A stretch of 64,000 bases of DNA from Myxococcus guangdongensis (GCF_024198255.1 NZ_JAJVKW010000002.1:868001-932000), one strand, 5' to 3'. Shown: positions 50,032 through 59,456, counted from the stretch's first letter. Notes: a model not told the origin generated them from the letters alone. Translations and numbers: made by a program.

Positions 50032-50995
50032 GCGCGCCCGCCAACACGAAGACCAGCTGCACCAGGTGGCCCAGCAGCGCCACCGACATGGCGCGCGCGG
50101 CGGTGGTGTCCAGCACGCCCGCCGCCAGCGCGAAGGCGCCGTCGCTCACGCCCACCTGTCCAGGCACCAGCGAGCCCACCGCCAGCGCGCACAGATAGAG
50201 GCCCTGCGAGAAGAGCGCCTGCACCAGCGACGTGTCGATGCCCACCGCGTGCGTCAGCACCGCGTATTGCGCCACCTGCAGCGTGCGGCTGCCCAGGAAG
50301 GCGAGCACCGGGCTCCTGGGGAGCAGCGACCCATGGCACGCCGTCTGACGGAACTGCTCCGTGAGCTGCGCCCACCTGCGCGAGCGCTTCGCCAGCCACG
50401 CGCACGGCCCATGGGCCCGCATGCACGCGCGCACGCCCGTGGAGGCCAGCACCAACACCACGCCGTGGCCGAGCATCGCCAGCGTGAAGACGGACCAACC
50501 GGTGAGCAGGAACGAGGCCGCCGCGCAGGGGAAGGAGATGAGTCCGCCGGCCGCCAGTGACGCCGCCTGGGACGTGGCCGCCGCCGCCGCCGCCGTGCCG
50601 CCGCCCATGTGCGCCGACAGCAGCGCGGCCTTGGTGGCCTCCGCCGCCGCGCGGCCCGCGGGCGCCATGCTGGACACCGCGGTGCCGATGAGCTGCGCGC
50701 GCGCCAGCACCCTCAGAGGCACCCGCTCCGCGCTCGCGCCATAGGAGGCGCGCGTGGCGAGCGCGTCCATGCCCTGACGCCCCACCTCCAACAGCGCCAC
50801 CCACGGCAGCCACGGCGCGGCGTCCAGCAGCACGGCTCCGAGCTCCTGGGGACCCACCTTGCGCACCAGCAGCGCCAGCATGCCCACCCCGGCCACCGCG
50901 AAGAGGGGCCGTAACATCCCCATCGCCCTGCGTCTCCAGGGGACGGCCAGCGGAGCCGCCACCGTCGCGGCCTCCATCGGTCGGCCCAGGGTCAT
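49964..50995 (-). CDS. Membrane protein related to LPG synthase transmembrane domain (UPF0104-like)
   Basis: The 343 residues form 7-8 predicted membrane spans, for example MLRPLFAVAGVGMLALLV, GGLISFPCAAASFLLTGWSVFTLAMLGHGVVLVLAS and VALLGHLVQLVFVLAGALTPLVW. The conserved segments PLRVLARAQLIGTAVSSMAPAGRAAAEATKAALLSAHM and YLCALAVGSLVPGQVGVSDGAFALAAGVLDTTAARAMSVALLGH match the flippase-like domain found in MprF and DUF/UPF0104 proteins; the signature GxxG-V-x-EG variant here is GVSDG. It may move lipids across the membrane; substrate unknown. The start is ATG 50995 (MTLGRPMEAATV), with a GGGGGG stretch before it; GTG 51073 would add 26 residues. It overlaps the oxidoreductase gene tail to tail. 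Confidence 0.8.
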   Translation of the reverse strand: MTLGRPMEAATVAAPLAVPWRRRAMGMLRPLFAVAGVGMLALLVRKVGPQELGAVLLDAAPWLPWVALLEVGRQGMDALATRASYGASAERVPLRVLARAQLIGTAVSSMAPAGRAAAEATKAALLSAHMGGGTAAAAAATSQAASLAAGGLISFPCAAASFLLTGWSVFTLAMLGHGVVLVLASTGVRACMRAHGPCAWLAKRSRRWAQLTEQFRQTACHGSLLPRSPVLAFLGSRTLQVAQYAVLTHAVGIDTSLVQALFSQGLYLCALAVGSLVPGQVGVSDGAFALAAGVLDTTAARAMSVALLGHLVQLVFVLAGALTPLVWRLPGVARPAAPAPACR

Positions 50996-51257
50996 CCCCC
51001 CGCGCACGTCGCTGCCCACTGTCGCCTCCTCGCCACCCAGCCGCCCCGAGTCACCACGCAAGGTGAGCAGCACGACGCGGGAATGCGAGGCCCTCGTGCC
51101 TCCCTGCCCCTCCCCGCGCGTCCTCCGGTGGACACCGTGCCCGGTGCCCCCACCCCGGCGAACGGGTTGTCGCGACGACTTGGAGTGCGTGCTCGGCTCC
51201 GGGGCCGAAGGTCGCTAGGGTGCGGCCACGATTTCCCGCGCGCACTCGGAGCAACCC

Positions 51258-52244
51258 ATGAAAGTGGTCCGGTTTTCGAAGTTCGGGCACCCGTTGAAGG
51301 TCGTGGAGGTGGTGGAGGAGCCCGACGCGGCGCTCGAATCGGGGCAGGTCCGCATCGAGGTCCTCGCCACGCCCATCAACCCCTCGGACGTGCTCACCCT
51401 GTCGGGCCAGTACGGCTCGCTGCCCAAGCTGCCGGCGGTGCCGGGCAACGAGGGCGTGGGCCGCGTGGTGGAGGTGAAGGACACCTCGGCCGTGAAGGTG
51501 GGAGACCTGGTCTTCCTGCCGCTGGGCGCGGGCACGTGGCGCACGCACCTGGTGGCGCCCGCCGAGGGGCTCTTGACGGTGCCGCCCGGCACGGACGTGA
51601 AGCAGGCGTCCATGTTGTTCGTCAACCCGCCCACCGCGGACATCCTGCTGCGCGAGTTCGGCGCGCTGAAGCCCGGGGACTGGGTGCTGCAGAACGCCGC
51701 CAACTCCGCGGTGGGCCGCTACCTCATCACCCTGGCGAAGCAGGCCGGCTACAAGACGCTCAACGTGGTGCGCCGCGAGGAGCTGGCGAAGGAGCTCACC
51801 GAGCTGGGCGCGGACGTGGTGCTGACCGACACGGACGATTTGCCCGAACGCGTGAAGGCGGCGACGGGCGGCGCCAAGGTGCGGCTGGCCATCGACGCGG
51901 TGGGCGGCGACTCCACGCGGCGGCTGGGGGACTCGCTCGCCACCGGCGGCACCGTGGTGAACTACGGCGTGATGTCCGGCAAGGGCCCCAAGCTGTCGGC
52001 CGCGGCCACCATCTTCAAGGACATCACCCTGCGCGGCTTCTGGCTGGTGCTGTGGCTCAAGCGCGCCCCGCGCGAGCAGCAGCAGGAGACCTTCGGCCGG
52101 CTGGCGAAGCTGGTCGCCGACGGCACGCTGAAGACGGCCGTGGAGGGCACCTTCACGCTGGACGCCATCCAGGAGGCGCTGGCGCGCTCCATGGAGGGTG
52201 GACGCGGCGGCAAGGTGCTGCTCACGCCCAATGGGCCTGTCTGA
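51258..52244 (+). CDS. Medium-chain reductase, enoyl thioester reductase-like
   Basis: The 328 residues belong to the zinc-independent MDR superfamily: KVVRFSKFGHPLKVVEVVEEP and INPSDVLTLSGQYGSLPKLPAVPGNEGVGRVVEV at the N-terminus, VLQNAANSAVGRYLITLAKQAGYKTLNVVRREE for NADPH binding (Arg residues favour NADPH). The pattern INPSDVLxxxGxYG ... PxxPGNEGVG and the SAVG-I/Y are typical of mitochondrial-type 2-enoyl-ACP reductase (MECR/ETR1). Zinc ligands are absent. It may reduce trans-2-enoyl thioesters or quinones. The SDR gene follows in the same direction after 29 bp, so the pair may act in one lipid or detoxification pathway. Start ATG 51258. Confidence 0.9.
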   Translation: MKVVRFSKFGHPLKVVEVVEEPDAALESGQVRIEVLATPINPSDVLTLSGQYGSLPKLPAVPGNEGVGRVVEVKDTSAVKVGDLVFLPLGAGTWRTHLVAPAEGLLTVPPGTDVKQASMLFVNPPTADILLREFGALKPGDWVLQNAANSAVGRYLITLAKQAGYKTLNVVRREELAKELTELGADVVLTDTDDLPERVKAATGGAKVRLAIDAVGGDSTRRLGDSLATGGTVVNYGVMSGKGPKLSAAATIFKDITLRGFWLVLWLKRAPREQQQETFGRLAKLVADGTLKTAVEGTFTLDAIQEALARSMEGGRGGKVLLTPNGPV

Positions 52245-52273
52245 AGACACGCTGTTCGACGGGAGGCACGACG

Positions 52274-53047
52274 ATGAAGCGCGTGGAAGGCAAGGTGGCA
52301 CTGATTACGGGCGCGGCGGGCGGGCTGGGCAGCGCGGCGGCGCGGATGCTCGCGCGCGAGGGCGCCAAGGTGGTGGTGACGGACCGGCCCCAGCAGGAGG
52401 AGGCTGGCGTCCAGGTGGCCCAATCCCTGGGTGAGGGCATGGGCCTGTTCGTCCCGCTGGACGTCACGCGCGAGGAGGACTGGGTGCGCGCGATGGAGAC
52501 GACGCTCGCGAAGTTCGGCCGGCTGGACGTGCTCGTCAACAACGCGGGCCTGGGCGTCCCCAAGGACGTGGAGAACATCACCCTGGCCGAGTGGCGGCTG
52601 GTGCACGCGGTCAACCTGGACGGCACCTTCCTGGGCTGCAAGCACGGCATCCAGGCCATGCGCAAGTCGGGCGCCCGGGGCTCCATCATCAACATCTCCT
52701 CCGTGGCGGGGCTCATCGGCGTGCCCACGCTGGTGGCGTACGGCAGCGCGAAGGCGGCCGTGCACATGTTCACCAAGTCGGTGGCGTTGCACTGCACGCA
52801 CCACGGCTACAGCATCCGCTGCAACTCCATCCACCCCACGTTCATCGAGACGAACATGGTGAAGGCGCTGATTGCCTCCTCGGGCTCGCCGGAGCGGGCG
52901 CGCGAGGGGCTGCGGCGCACGATTCCCCAGGGCGCGCTGGGGGAGCCGGATGACGTGGCCAACGCCGTCGTCTACCTCGCCTCGGACGAGTCGAAGCTGA
53001 TGACGGGCGCGGAGATGATTCTCGACGGCGGCGCCACCGCGCAGTAG
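52274..53047 (+). CDS. Short-chain dehydrogenase/reductase
   Basis: The 257-residue classical SDR has TGAAGGLG (12-19), NNAG (89-92), Ser142/143 and YGSAK (Tyr156, Lys160), and Asp37 after strand two, which points to NAD rather than NADP. The sequence is close to 3-alpha(20-beta)-hydroxysteroid and cyclohexanol dehydrogenases (EGKVALITGAAGGLGSAAARMLAREGAKVVVTD; HPTFIETNMVKALI). A substrate cannot be fixed. The start is ATG 52274, with GGGAGG before it. It follows the enoyl-reductase-like gene after 29 bp and converges on the zinc-ribbon protein gene (4-bp gap). Confidence 0.92.
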   Translation: MKRVEGKVALITGAAGGLGSAAARMLAREGAKVVVTDRPQQEEAGVQVAQSLGEGMGLFVPLDVTREEDWVRAMETTLAKFGRLDVLVNNAGLGVPKDVENITLAEWRLVHAVNLDGTFLGCKHGIQAMRKSGARGSIINISSVAGLIGVPTLVAYGSAKAAVHMFTKSVALHCTHHGYSIRCNSIHPTFIETNMVKALIASSGSPERAREGLRRTIPQGALGEPDDVANAVVYLASDESKLMTGAEMILDGGATAQ

Positions 53048-53051
53048 CGGT

Positions 53052-55565
53052 TCAGCTCCAAGGCGCATGGAAGAGCTGGGAGAAGCGCAGTCCCAGCTCC
53101 GGGCGTCGAATCATCGCCTCGCCCCAGGCGCGGGCCTCCGTGCTCCACGTCGTCATGGACAGACCATTGGCGGCGAGCAACTCCATCCAGTCCCCGGCCC
53201 CGCTGAGGGCCTTGAGGGTGCGCGAGTAGTCCAGCACCGAGGCCATCGTCGCGCCGGGGAAGATGACCTCCACGTCTATCGGGAGGAGCTCCACCTGGGG
53301 GCTCGCGTCGAACCGTCGCAACTGCACGGGACGCGGCCCCAGCCGCTCCAGCGCGTCCGCCAACCGGGCCTGGTGCGCCTCCTGCTCCGCGCGCGCCCGC
53401 GCGGCCTCCAGCGCGGCGGCCTCGGCCTCGCGTCGGGCGAGCTCCTGCTGACGCTCCCGGTCCCTGCGCCGCGACTCCTCCACCCGCTTCAGCAGCTCCG
53501 CCTGGCGTTGGGACTCCGCCTCCTGGGCTCGACGCTCCAGGGCCTCGCGCATCAGTCGCACCTCGACGCGCAGGTCCTCGAGCAAGTCCCTGTGGTAGCT
53601 CGACTCGGCCTCGGGCGAGGACGCCGCGAGCACCCGCGCCTCGAAGCCGGGGAACCACGCGAGGAAGCGCTCCGCGCCGGGGACGAGGGCGTCATGTCCC
53701 GAGCGCAGCCCCCCGGCCAGCGGCGCCGCGGCGAGGAAGACGGCGTGCGACGTGGAGCGGGGCCACGCGTCCACCCGCGCCTCGGCCGCCGCCCACACGA
53801 AGGGGAGCCTCGCGGGCAGCGCCTCCGCGGGCGCGTTCTCCACGAGGAAGGACACCAGCTCCGGCAGCCGCCGCTGTGAGTCCACGCGCCACCACGTCTC
53901 GAAGGTGGCGATGGCGTCCGGCTCCGCCGCGAGCTGCCGCTCCCACAGCTCCTGGCGCCAGGGCTCGAACGCGGCCAGCAGCTCCGCGCGCTCGACGGGG
54001 TGACGCTGGAAGCGCAGCCACACCGCGTCGATGAGCTCCTCGCGCCCGGAGATGCCGCTCCAGGAGCGCACCGCCTTGTTCAAGGGCGCCAGAATCGACG
54101 AGCGAGAGGGCCGCTCCCACGCGGCCATCAGCAGCCGCGCACAACGCCCCGGCACCGCGTGCTCACGGCGCAGGCGTCCGGGCATCGACACGAGCAGCTC
54201 CAGGAGCGGCGCCGCGCACACCGCGTCCCGCGCCCAGGTGTGCACCAGCGCCAGCTCCTCCACGTCACCGTGAACGAGGAAGTCCACGAGCACCCGCGAC
54301 TGCAACAGCTCCGCGCGCTCGGCCGAGGACGCGGAGGACAGGGCCCGGGCGGCGGCCCGCTGGAAGGCTCGCGCGGACGCATCATCCGGGGCCTCGTCGC
54401 CATCGCGCACCCACTCCAGCATCTTCAGCACACGCGCCGCGGGCCACGTCCCCAGGCTGTCGTGGGCCCACTGCCGCCAGCGCTCTCGCACCTCGGGCGA
54501 CAGGCGCATGAAGGGCGTCTGGGGCGCCCACTGGGACAGCGCCTCGATGAGCCCGCCATCGAACCCGGGCGAGAGGGTCAGCAGCGCGTCCACCACCTCC
54601 CACGGGGCGGGGGCGGGCCAACGCCGCATCACCTCGCGCGCGAGCACCGCGCTCCGCGTCTCCCGCAGGACCGCGAGCAGCGAGGCAGCGCCCATCGAGG
54701 CCAGCGTCCTCGCCGCCAGCGCGGCCCTGTCCTCGTCGTCCGAGCCCACCGCGGCGAGCAACCCCAGCTCATCCCCCAACACGAGCGCGCACTCGAAGGC
54801 GATGTCTTCGTCCTGGGCGCGCAGCCCCGCGCGGAGCGCGAGCAACAGGTCCACCTCCGGCGCCTGGCCGGTGGCGCGCACCCAGGCCACGGCGGCGCGG
54901 GCGGCATGCTCCGGACGCGTCTCGAACACGTCACGCGCATGGCGGGCGATGAGCTCACGCTGCGGCCTGCCCGACGACGCGACGAACCAGATTCGCCAAC
55001 GCGTCAACGCGAGCGCGGCCTCCAGGCGGGCGAGCCCGTCGGTGTACAGCGCGCCCTGCGCCGCGGAGTACAACTCCCGCGACGGTTGGCCTCGATTCAC
55101 CGCCGCGAGCGCCGTGAGTTGTCGCACGCTCGGGTCCTGGCTCCGCTGGTACAGCGACTCCAGCGAGTCGTCCTCTTCCGGTGTCGCGTCACGCGAAGCC
55201 GGCGGCTGGCTCCAGGGGAGCGCGTCCGCCCAACGGTCCTCCGCCTCCTCCGCGAAGCCTCCGAGCGTCAGGAAGGGCTCGCAGCGCCGCGCCTCCTCGA
55301 CGACGCGCAGCGCGGCCGCCCACTGCGCGGCGTACTGGGCCTCCAACTGTCGGGACAGCCCCGGCTCCAGCACCTCCAGTCGCCCCGTCAAGGCGAAGCG
55401 GTCCACCCCCGCGTGCAGCAACATGCGCGCGGCGCCGTAGTGCTCGGGCGCCACCGGGCCACAGGCGCAACTGGGACACCGGACACCGGGAGGATTGAAG
55501 CGGGTGCAGCCCGGACACCGCACCCGCGCGCCACGCACCGCGCCATTGTCCCAGAAGGGAGCCAT
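53052..55565 (-). CDS. Large zinc-ribbon/helical-repeat/coiled-coil protein
   Basis: This 837-residue protein has no signal peptide and no family I recognise. Residues 15-40 form a zinc ribbon: VRCPGCTRFNPPGVRCPSCACG. From ~100 to ~520 the sequence is a chain of short helices of HEAT/ARM-like type with runs of Ala, Leu and Arg (AARTLASMGAASLLAVLRETRSAVLAREVMRRW). Residues ~690-760 are a strong coiled coil (ALERRAQEAESQRQAELLKRVEESRRRDRERQQELARREAEAAALEAARARAEQEAHQARL). The last 75 residues are a small beta/alpha domain with two Trp. Repeats of this type scaffold complexes; zinc-ribbon plus coiled coil hints at nucleic-acid or protein binding. Start ATG 55565. Confidence 0.8.
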   Translation of the reverse strand: MAPFWDNGAVRGARVRCPGCTRFNPPGVRCPSCACGPVAPEHYGAARMLLHAGVDRFALTGRLEVLEPGLSRQLEAQYAAQWAAALRVVEEARRCEPFLTLGGFAEEAEDRWADALPWSQPPASRDATPEEDDSLESLYQRSQDPSVRQLTALAAVNRGQPSRELYSAAQGALYTDGLARLEAALALTRWRIWFVASSGRPQRELIARHARDVFETRPEHAARAAVAWVRATGQAPEVDLLLALRAGLRAQDEDIAFECALVLGDELGLLAAVGSDDEDRAALAARTLASMGAASLLAVLRETRSAVLAREVMRRWPAPAPWEVVDALLTLSPGFDGGLIEALSQWAPQTPFMRLSPEVRERWRQWAHDSLGTWPAARVLKMLEWVRDGDEAPDDASARAFQRAAARALSSASSAERAELLQSRVLVDFLVHGDVEELALVHTWARDAVCAAPLLELLVSMPGRLRREHAVPGRCARLLMAAWERPSRSSILAPLNKAVRSWSGISGREELIDAVWLRFQRHPVERAELLAAFEPWRQELWERQLAAEPDAIATFETWWRVDSQRRLPELVSFLVENAPAEALPARLPFVWAAAEARVDAWPRSTSHAVFLAAAPLAGGLRSGHDALVPGAERFLAWFPGFEARVLAASSPEAESSYHRDLLEDLRVEVRLMREALERRAQEAESQRQAELLKRVEESRRRDRERQQELARREAEAAALEAARARAEQEAHQARLADALERLGPRPVQLRRFDASPQVELLPIDVEVIFPGATMASVLDYSRTLKALSGAGDWMELLAANGLSMTTWSTEARAWGEAMIRRPELGLRFSQLFHAPWS

Positions 55566-55610
55566 GCCCTCCTGTCTACAACGTCCCGGCGCCGGTTGCC
55601 CTCCCGACGC

Positions 55611-57038
55611 TCACGGCTCCGGCACCAGGCACTCCCCCTCCGGATGGAACGGCAGCGCATAGAGCCGCCGCACCCCGGCCGCGTCCTCCGCCGAGAAGAA
55701 GACGCTCCACCCCGAGCGACGGAAGTTCCTCGGCGACGAGCCCCGCGGCCCCGGCGCCAGCTCCGTCAACGCCACCGTGCCCACGCGGATGCCGTTGCTC
55801 ACCCACGGCTCCTGGCCCCGCCCCCGGACGTCCGCGCTGAAGAACAGGAAGTCCTCCACCACCGTCAGCGCCTGGGGGAACGAGCTGCCCGGCCCCAGCT
55901 CCAGGTCTCCGAACAGGCGCGTCTTCACCGCCGTGCCGTCGCTGTCCCAGGGCTCCACGCCGTTCGTCCCGTTGTCCGCGGCGAAGAAGAGCGTGTCCCC
56001 GAGCACCGCCAGGTGGTCGGGCGCGGAGCCGACGTTGCCCGCGCGCACGTCCTCCACCAGGACGGTGCCCGCCACCGTGCCATCGCTGCGCCACAGCTCC
56101 GTGTTCTCGTCCTCCATGTGCGCCGCGGCGACGAAGGCCAGCCAGTCGCGCTGCGCCACCATGTCCCCCACCCGGCCGAAGATGCCCACCGACACCGACG
56201 GCGCGCCCCCGTCCGTCACCCGCAGCGAGACGGCGCCGTGGTGCTCCATGCGGGTGACGAAGAACAACTTGCGCCCCACCGCCACCATCGGGAACTGGAA
56301 GCCCAGATCACTGGTCGTCCGGAACACCTCCACCGGAGAGCCGCTCACGCCCAGCCGCATCAGCTTCACGAACACGGACTCCGCCGACACGACGAAGTAC
56401 AGCGCGCCATCTCCGCCCTTCGTGAGCTGGTCGGGCGCGGAGTCCTCGACGCCGGGCTCCAGGTCCGCGATCATGACCGTGCCCGCGGCCGTGCCATCAC
56501 TGCGCCACAGCTCCCGCCCGTACGCCGGGGTGCCGGCCGTGAAGTACAAGAGCCCCTGGTACTCGAAGAGCGCGTTCGGGAACGAGCCCACCTCACCGGG
56601 CCAGATGTCCTTGACCCGGCGGGTGCCCGCCGTCGTCCCATCCGTGACGAACAGCTCGCGCCCCGCCACCGGGTCGGTCGCGGCGAAGAACACCTGTCCG
56701 CCCACCCGCGTGAACCACCGGGGCTCCGAGCCCCGCGTCCCCGGGAAGAGGTCCACCAACAACCGCGTGCCCGCGCCCGGCGAGCCCGTGCTCACCCAGG
56801 GCTCGTGGCCGCGCGCGCTGTCATCCGCGGTGAACACCATGCCCCCCGCGCTGGGCGCCATGGGCGCGGCGAACGTCACGTCGTCGATGAGGTTGACGCC
56901 CAACGACACCGCGGTCCGCGAGCAGTATTCCCACGCATCCACCAGCGGCGCGGACGTCGCGCCCACCGGCTCCGGCGTCCCCTGCGACTGGGTACACGCC
57001 GCGAGCAGACACATCACCACCAGGCCACAGCACCTCAT
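55611..57038 (-). CDS. ELWxxDGT-repeat lipoprotein
   Basis: The 475 residues begin with a lipoprotein signal (MRCCGLVVMCLLAAC). The rest is built of repeated blades with ELWxxDGTxxGT: HEPWVSTGSPGAGT, RELFVTDGTTAGT, RELWRSDGTAAGT, TELWRSDGTVAGT, VEPWDSDGTAVKT and QEPWVSNGIRVGT, each preceded by a strand (YFTAGTPAYG, LFFAADNGTNG). About six to seven blades are visible, consistent with a beta-propeller on the cell surface. The role is unknown; similar proteins are frequent in myxobacteria. The gene diverges from the oxidase gene with a 241-bp region (57039-57279), in which I find no clear promoter. Start ATG 57038. Confidence 0.88.
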   Translation of the reverse strand: MRCCGLVVMCLLAACTQSQGTPEPVGATSAPLVDAWEYCSRTAVSLGVNLIDDVTFAAPMAPSAGGMVFTADDSARGHEPWVSTGSPGAGTRLLVDLFPGTRGSEPRWFTRVGGQVFFAATDPVAGRELFVTDGTTAGTRRVKDIWPGEVGSFPNALFEYQGLLYFTAGTPAYGRELWRSDGTAAGTVMIADLEPGVEDSAPDQLTKGGDGALYFVVSAESVFVKLMRLGVSGSPVEVFRTTSDLGFQFPMVAVGRKLFFVTRMEHHGAVSLRVTDGGAPSVSVGIFGRVGDMVAQRDWLAFVAAAHMEDENTELWRSDGTVAGTVLVEDVRAGNVGSAPDHLAVLGDTLFFAADNGTNGVEPWDSDGTAVKTRLFGDLELGPGSSFPQALTVVEDFLFFSADVRGRGQEPWVSNGIRVGTVALTELAPGPRGSSPRNFRRSGWSVFFSAEDAAGVRRLYALPFHPEGECLVPEP

Positions 57039-57279
57039 CGGGACGTCTCCTTCGTCGACCGGAGTCGACCGCGAGCGCGCGACGAGACGAACCCCGCCCG
57101 AGCCACCCGCGCACAGGGCGGAAGACGACGCCCTTCCGGCCCCCGGGACAATCCCCCCGGGGTGGGGGCATCCCGTCGCGCGGATGGCAGGCGCTTGCGA
57201 CGCCGGGACAGCTCGCGCCCGCGTGACCTGCCCCTAGGTTCTGCCCCCTCGCCTGGCCTGTCCCCGCTCGGAGCCCGCA

Positions 57280-58707
57280 ATGAAGAATCGCCACCTCCTC
57301 ACCCGGCCATGCCCGCTCCGGGCTTGGTTGTTGGGAATCGTGATGCTGGCCTCCGCGTCGGCGCGGGCCCAGACCCCCAACCCCGCCCAGGTGGGCCGCT
57401 GGTCCGCGGTCATGAACTGGCCCATCTCCGCCACGCACCTGTCCGTGCTGCCCGACGGCAAGGTGTTCTTCTACGGGGAGTTCGAGGAGGGCGCGCAGCC
57501 GCCGCAGCGGTGGGACCCGGTCACCGGAGCGCTCAACCCGTACCCGTACGCCGGCTACAACATCTTCTGCAGCGGCCACAGCTTCATGTCCAACGGCAAG
57601 CTGCTCGTCACCGGGGGCCACATCGCCACGCGCGTGGGCCTGCCCCACACCAGCTCCTACGACTACCTCTCCAACACCTGGACCCGGCTGCCGGACATGA
57701 ACGCGGGGCGCTGGTACCCCACCAACACCACGCTGCCCAACGGGGACGTGGTGGTCGTCTCCGGTGAAATCGCCGGAGCGGGCGACATCAACCAGATACC
57801 CCAGCGCTTCATCGCGGGCACCAGCCTCTGGCGCACGCTGACCGGCGCGCAGCTCAGCGTGCCCTTCTATCCGAAGATGTTCCTGGCGCCCAACGGGCAG
57901 CTCTTCTACGCCGGCCAGCTCAGAGGCTCGCTGTGGCTGAACCCGAACGGCAACGGCGCCTGGACCCCCGGCCCCCTGAGCAACTTCGGCGGGCGCAGCT
58001 ACGGGCCCGCGGTGTACATCGACGGCAAGGTGACGCTCTTCGGCGGAGGAGAGCCCCCCACCCCCACGGTGGAGCAGATCGACCTCACCGCGGCGGCGCC
58101 GAGCTGGCGGTACATGACGTCCATGAGCATCCGTCGGCGCCAGCACAACGCGGTGCTGCTGCCGGACGGCACCGTGCTCGTCATCGGCGGCAGCAGCGGC
58201 AGCGGCTTCGACTCGGCGGACTCGCCCGTCCTCTACGCGGAGCTCTACAACCCCGCCACCAACACCTGGACCAAGCTCTCCAGCCAGGTGCGCTACCGCG
58301 GCTACCACTCCACCGCGGCGCTGCTGCCGGACGGGCGCGTGCTGTCGGCCGGCGGCGCCCAGGAGCGCACCGCGGAGGTCTTCTCCCCGCCCTATCTCTT
58401 CAAGGGGCCTCGCCCCGTCGTCACCGCCGCGCCCACCACGTCCCAGCCGGGCGCCACCTTCTCCATCACCACGCCCGACGCGGACCGCATCACCCTCGTG
58501 TCGCTCATCGCGCTCAACTCGGTGACGCACACCTTCGACATGAACCAGCGGCTGCTCACGCTGCCCTTCACCCGGACCGCCGGCGCCCTCACCGTCACCG
58601 CGCCCCCCAATCGCAACCTCGCGCCGCCGGGCTACTACCAGCTCTTCATCGTGAACGACGCGGGCGTGCCCTCGACCGGCCGAAGGCTGCGCATCCCGCC
58701 CCCATGA
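57280..58707 (+). CDS. Copper-radical oxidase (galactose/glyoxal oxidase family)
   Basis: This 475-residue exported enzyme (signal MKNRHLLTRPCPLRAWLLGIVMLASASARA) has a kelch-type propeller and the DUF1929-type C-terminal domain of galactose oxidase. All copper and radical residues are seen: Cys97 (NIFCSGHSF) and Tyr146 (GRWYPTNTT) for the Tyr-Cys cofactor, Tyr342-His343 (RGYHSTAALL) and His417 (SVTHTFDMNQR). GlxA of Streptomyces, in the same family, oxidises glycolaldehyde-type substrates and helps glycan deposition at hyphal tips. Here it would act outside the cytoplasm and give H2O2. The substrate is unknown. Its stop overlaps the start of the next gene (ATGA). Start ATG 57280. Confidence 0.92.
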   Translation: MKNRHLLTRPCPLRAWLLGIVMLASASARAQTPNPAQVGRWSAVMNWPISATHLSVLPDGKVFFYGEFEEGAQPPQRWDPVTGALNPYPYAGYNIFCSGHSFMSNGKLLVTGGHIATRVGLPHTSSYDYLSNTWTRLPDMNAGRWYPTNTTLPNGDVVVVSGEIAGAGDINQIPQRFIAGTSLWRTLTGAQLSVPFYPKMFLAPNGQLFYAGQLRGSLWLNPNGNGAWTPGPLSNFGGRSYGPAVYIDGKVTLFGGGEPPTPTVEQIDLTAAAPSWRYMTSMSIRRRQHNAVLLPDGTVLVIGGSSGSGFDSADSPVLYAELYNPATNTWTKLSSQVRYRGYHSTAALLPDGRVLSAGGAQERTAEVFSPPYLFKGPRPVVTAAPTTSQPGATFSITTPDADRITLVSLIALNSVTHTFDMNQRLLTLPFTRTAGALTVTAPPNRNLAPPGYYQLFIVNDAGVPSTGRRLRIPPP

Positions 58708-59456
58708 GCCCCGTGCCGACTCGGCCCGCGGTCCCCGCGGTTTCATGGGAGGATGCACGGTCCATGGAACGCTCCTGCCCCGTCTGCCCGCCTCCCGCGC
58801 CCACGCTTCGCGTCATCGACCTGCGCGGTGTCCCGGTGGACACCTGCGCGCGCTGCCAGGGCCATTGGTTGGATGCGGGCGAGCTGGAGCGGCTGGCACC
58901 GGGATGGAGGACGGAGGCGCTCCAGGCCGCGCTGCCCTCCGCGACCCGGCGTTGCCGTCATGCGCGGCACCATGTTCCGGCCACGCGCGAAGAATGTGGC
59001 CTGTGTGGGTCGGCCGTCGCGCGCTGTCCGTCCTGCGACGAGACGCTGTCCCAGGTGCGCACGGAGGTCTGCGCGGTGGATGTGTGCTCGCGCTGCCACG
59101 GGCTCTGGCTGGACGCGAACGAGCTGAAGCAGCTGATGGACTGGCACCGCCGTTGGAAGCGGCCGCTCGTCGTGGGGCTGACGGCGGCGGGCACCACGGC
59201 GGCGGCGGCCATCGCGCTCTCCCAGGTGGCGGCCGACACCCCCACCCGCACCCGGGTGACGGAGGTCCTCCAGTCCACGGTGGAGCAGGCGGCCGAATCG
59301 GTGGACGTGGTGGAGCTGGCCGTGGGGGCGGTGGACCTGGCGGGCAGCGCCGCCGAGGGGGTGGGCACGGCCGTCGAGGCCGCGGTGGAGGGGGGCGAGG
59401 TGGTCTCCGCCGCCGTGGGCGGGCTGCTCGCGGTGGTGGCGGGGTTGTTCCAGTGA
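58704..59456 (+). CDS. TFIIB-type zinc-finger protein with hydrophobic C-terminus
   Basis: The 250 residues have two zf-TFIIB-like units: CPVCPPPAPTLRVIDLRGVPVDTCARCQGHWLDAGELERL (about 23-62) and CGLCGSAVARCPSCDETLSQVRTEVCAVDVCSRCHGLWLDANELKQL (about 94-140), each with the CxxC and GxWLDxxEL signature. The C-terminal half has a hydrophobic stretch (RPLVVGLTAAGTTAAAAIALSQVAA) and a Val/Ala/Glu-rich amphipathic region with repeated AVxGG. The protein may be membrane associated. The ATG at 58704 overlaps the oxidase stop; an internal ATG at 58764 preceded by GGGAGG at a distance is an alternative start. The function is unknown, though coupling to the oxidase suggests a handling or metallation role. 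Confidence 0.8.
   Translation: MSPVPTRPAVPAVSWEDARSMERSCPVCPPPAPTLRVIDLRGVPVDTCARCQGHWLDAGELERLAPGWRTEALQAALPSATRRCRHARHHVPATREECGLCGSAVARCPSCDETLSQVRTEVCAVDVCSRCHGLWLDANELKQLMDWHRRWKRPLVVGLTAAGTTAAAAIALSQVAADTPTRTRVTEVLQSTVEQAAESVDVVELAVGAVDLAGSAAEGVGTAVEAAVEGGEVVSAAVGGLLAVVAGLFQ

Noticed and set aside
54000..57767. Open frame of 1255 codons on the plus strand
   Set aside because: It overlaps the zinc-ribbon protein, the ELWxxDGT lipoprotein and the oxidase gene in another frame or strand and shows only GC-driven Arg/His/Ala composition.
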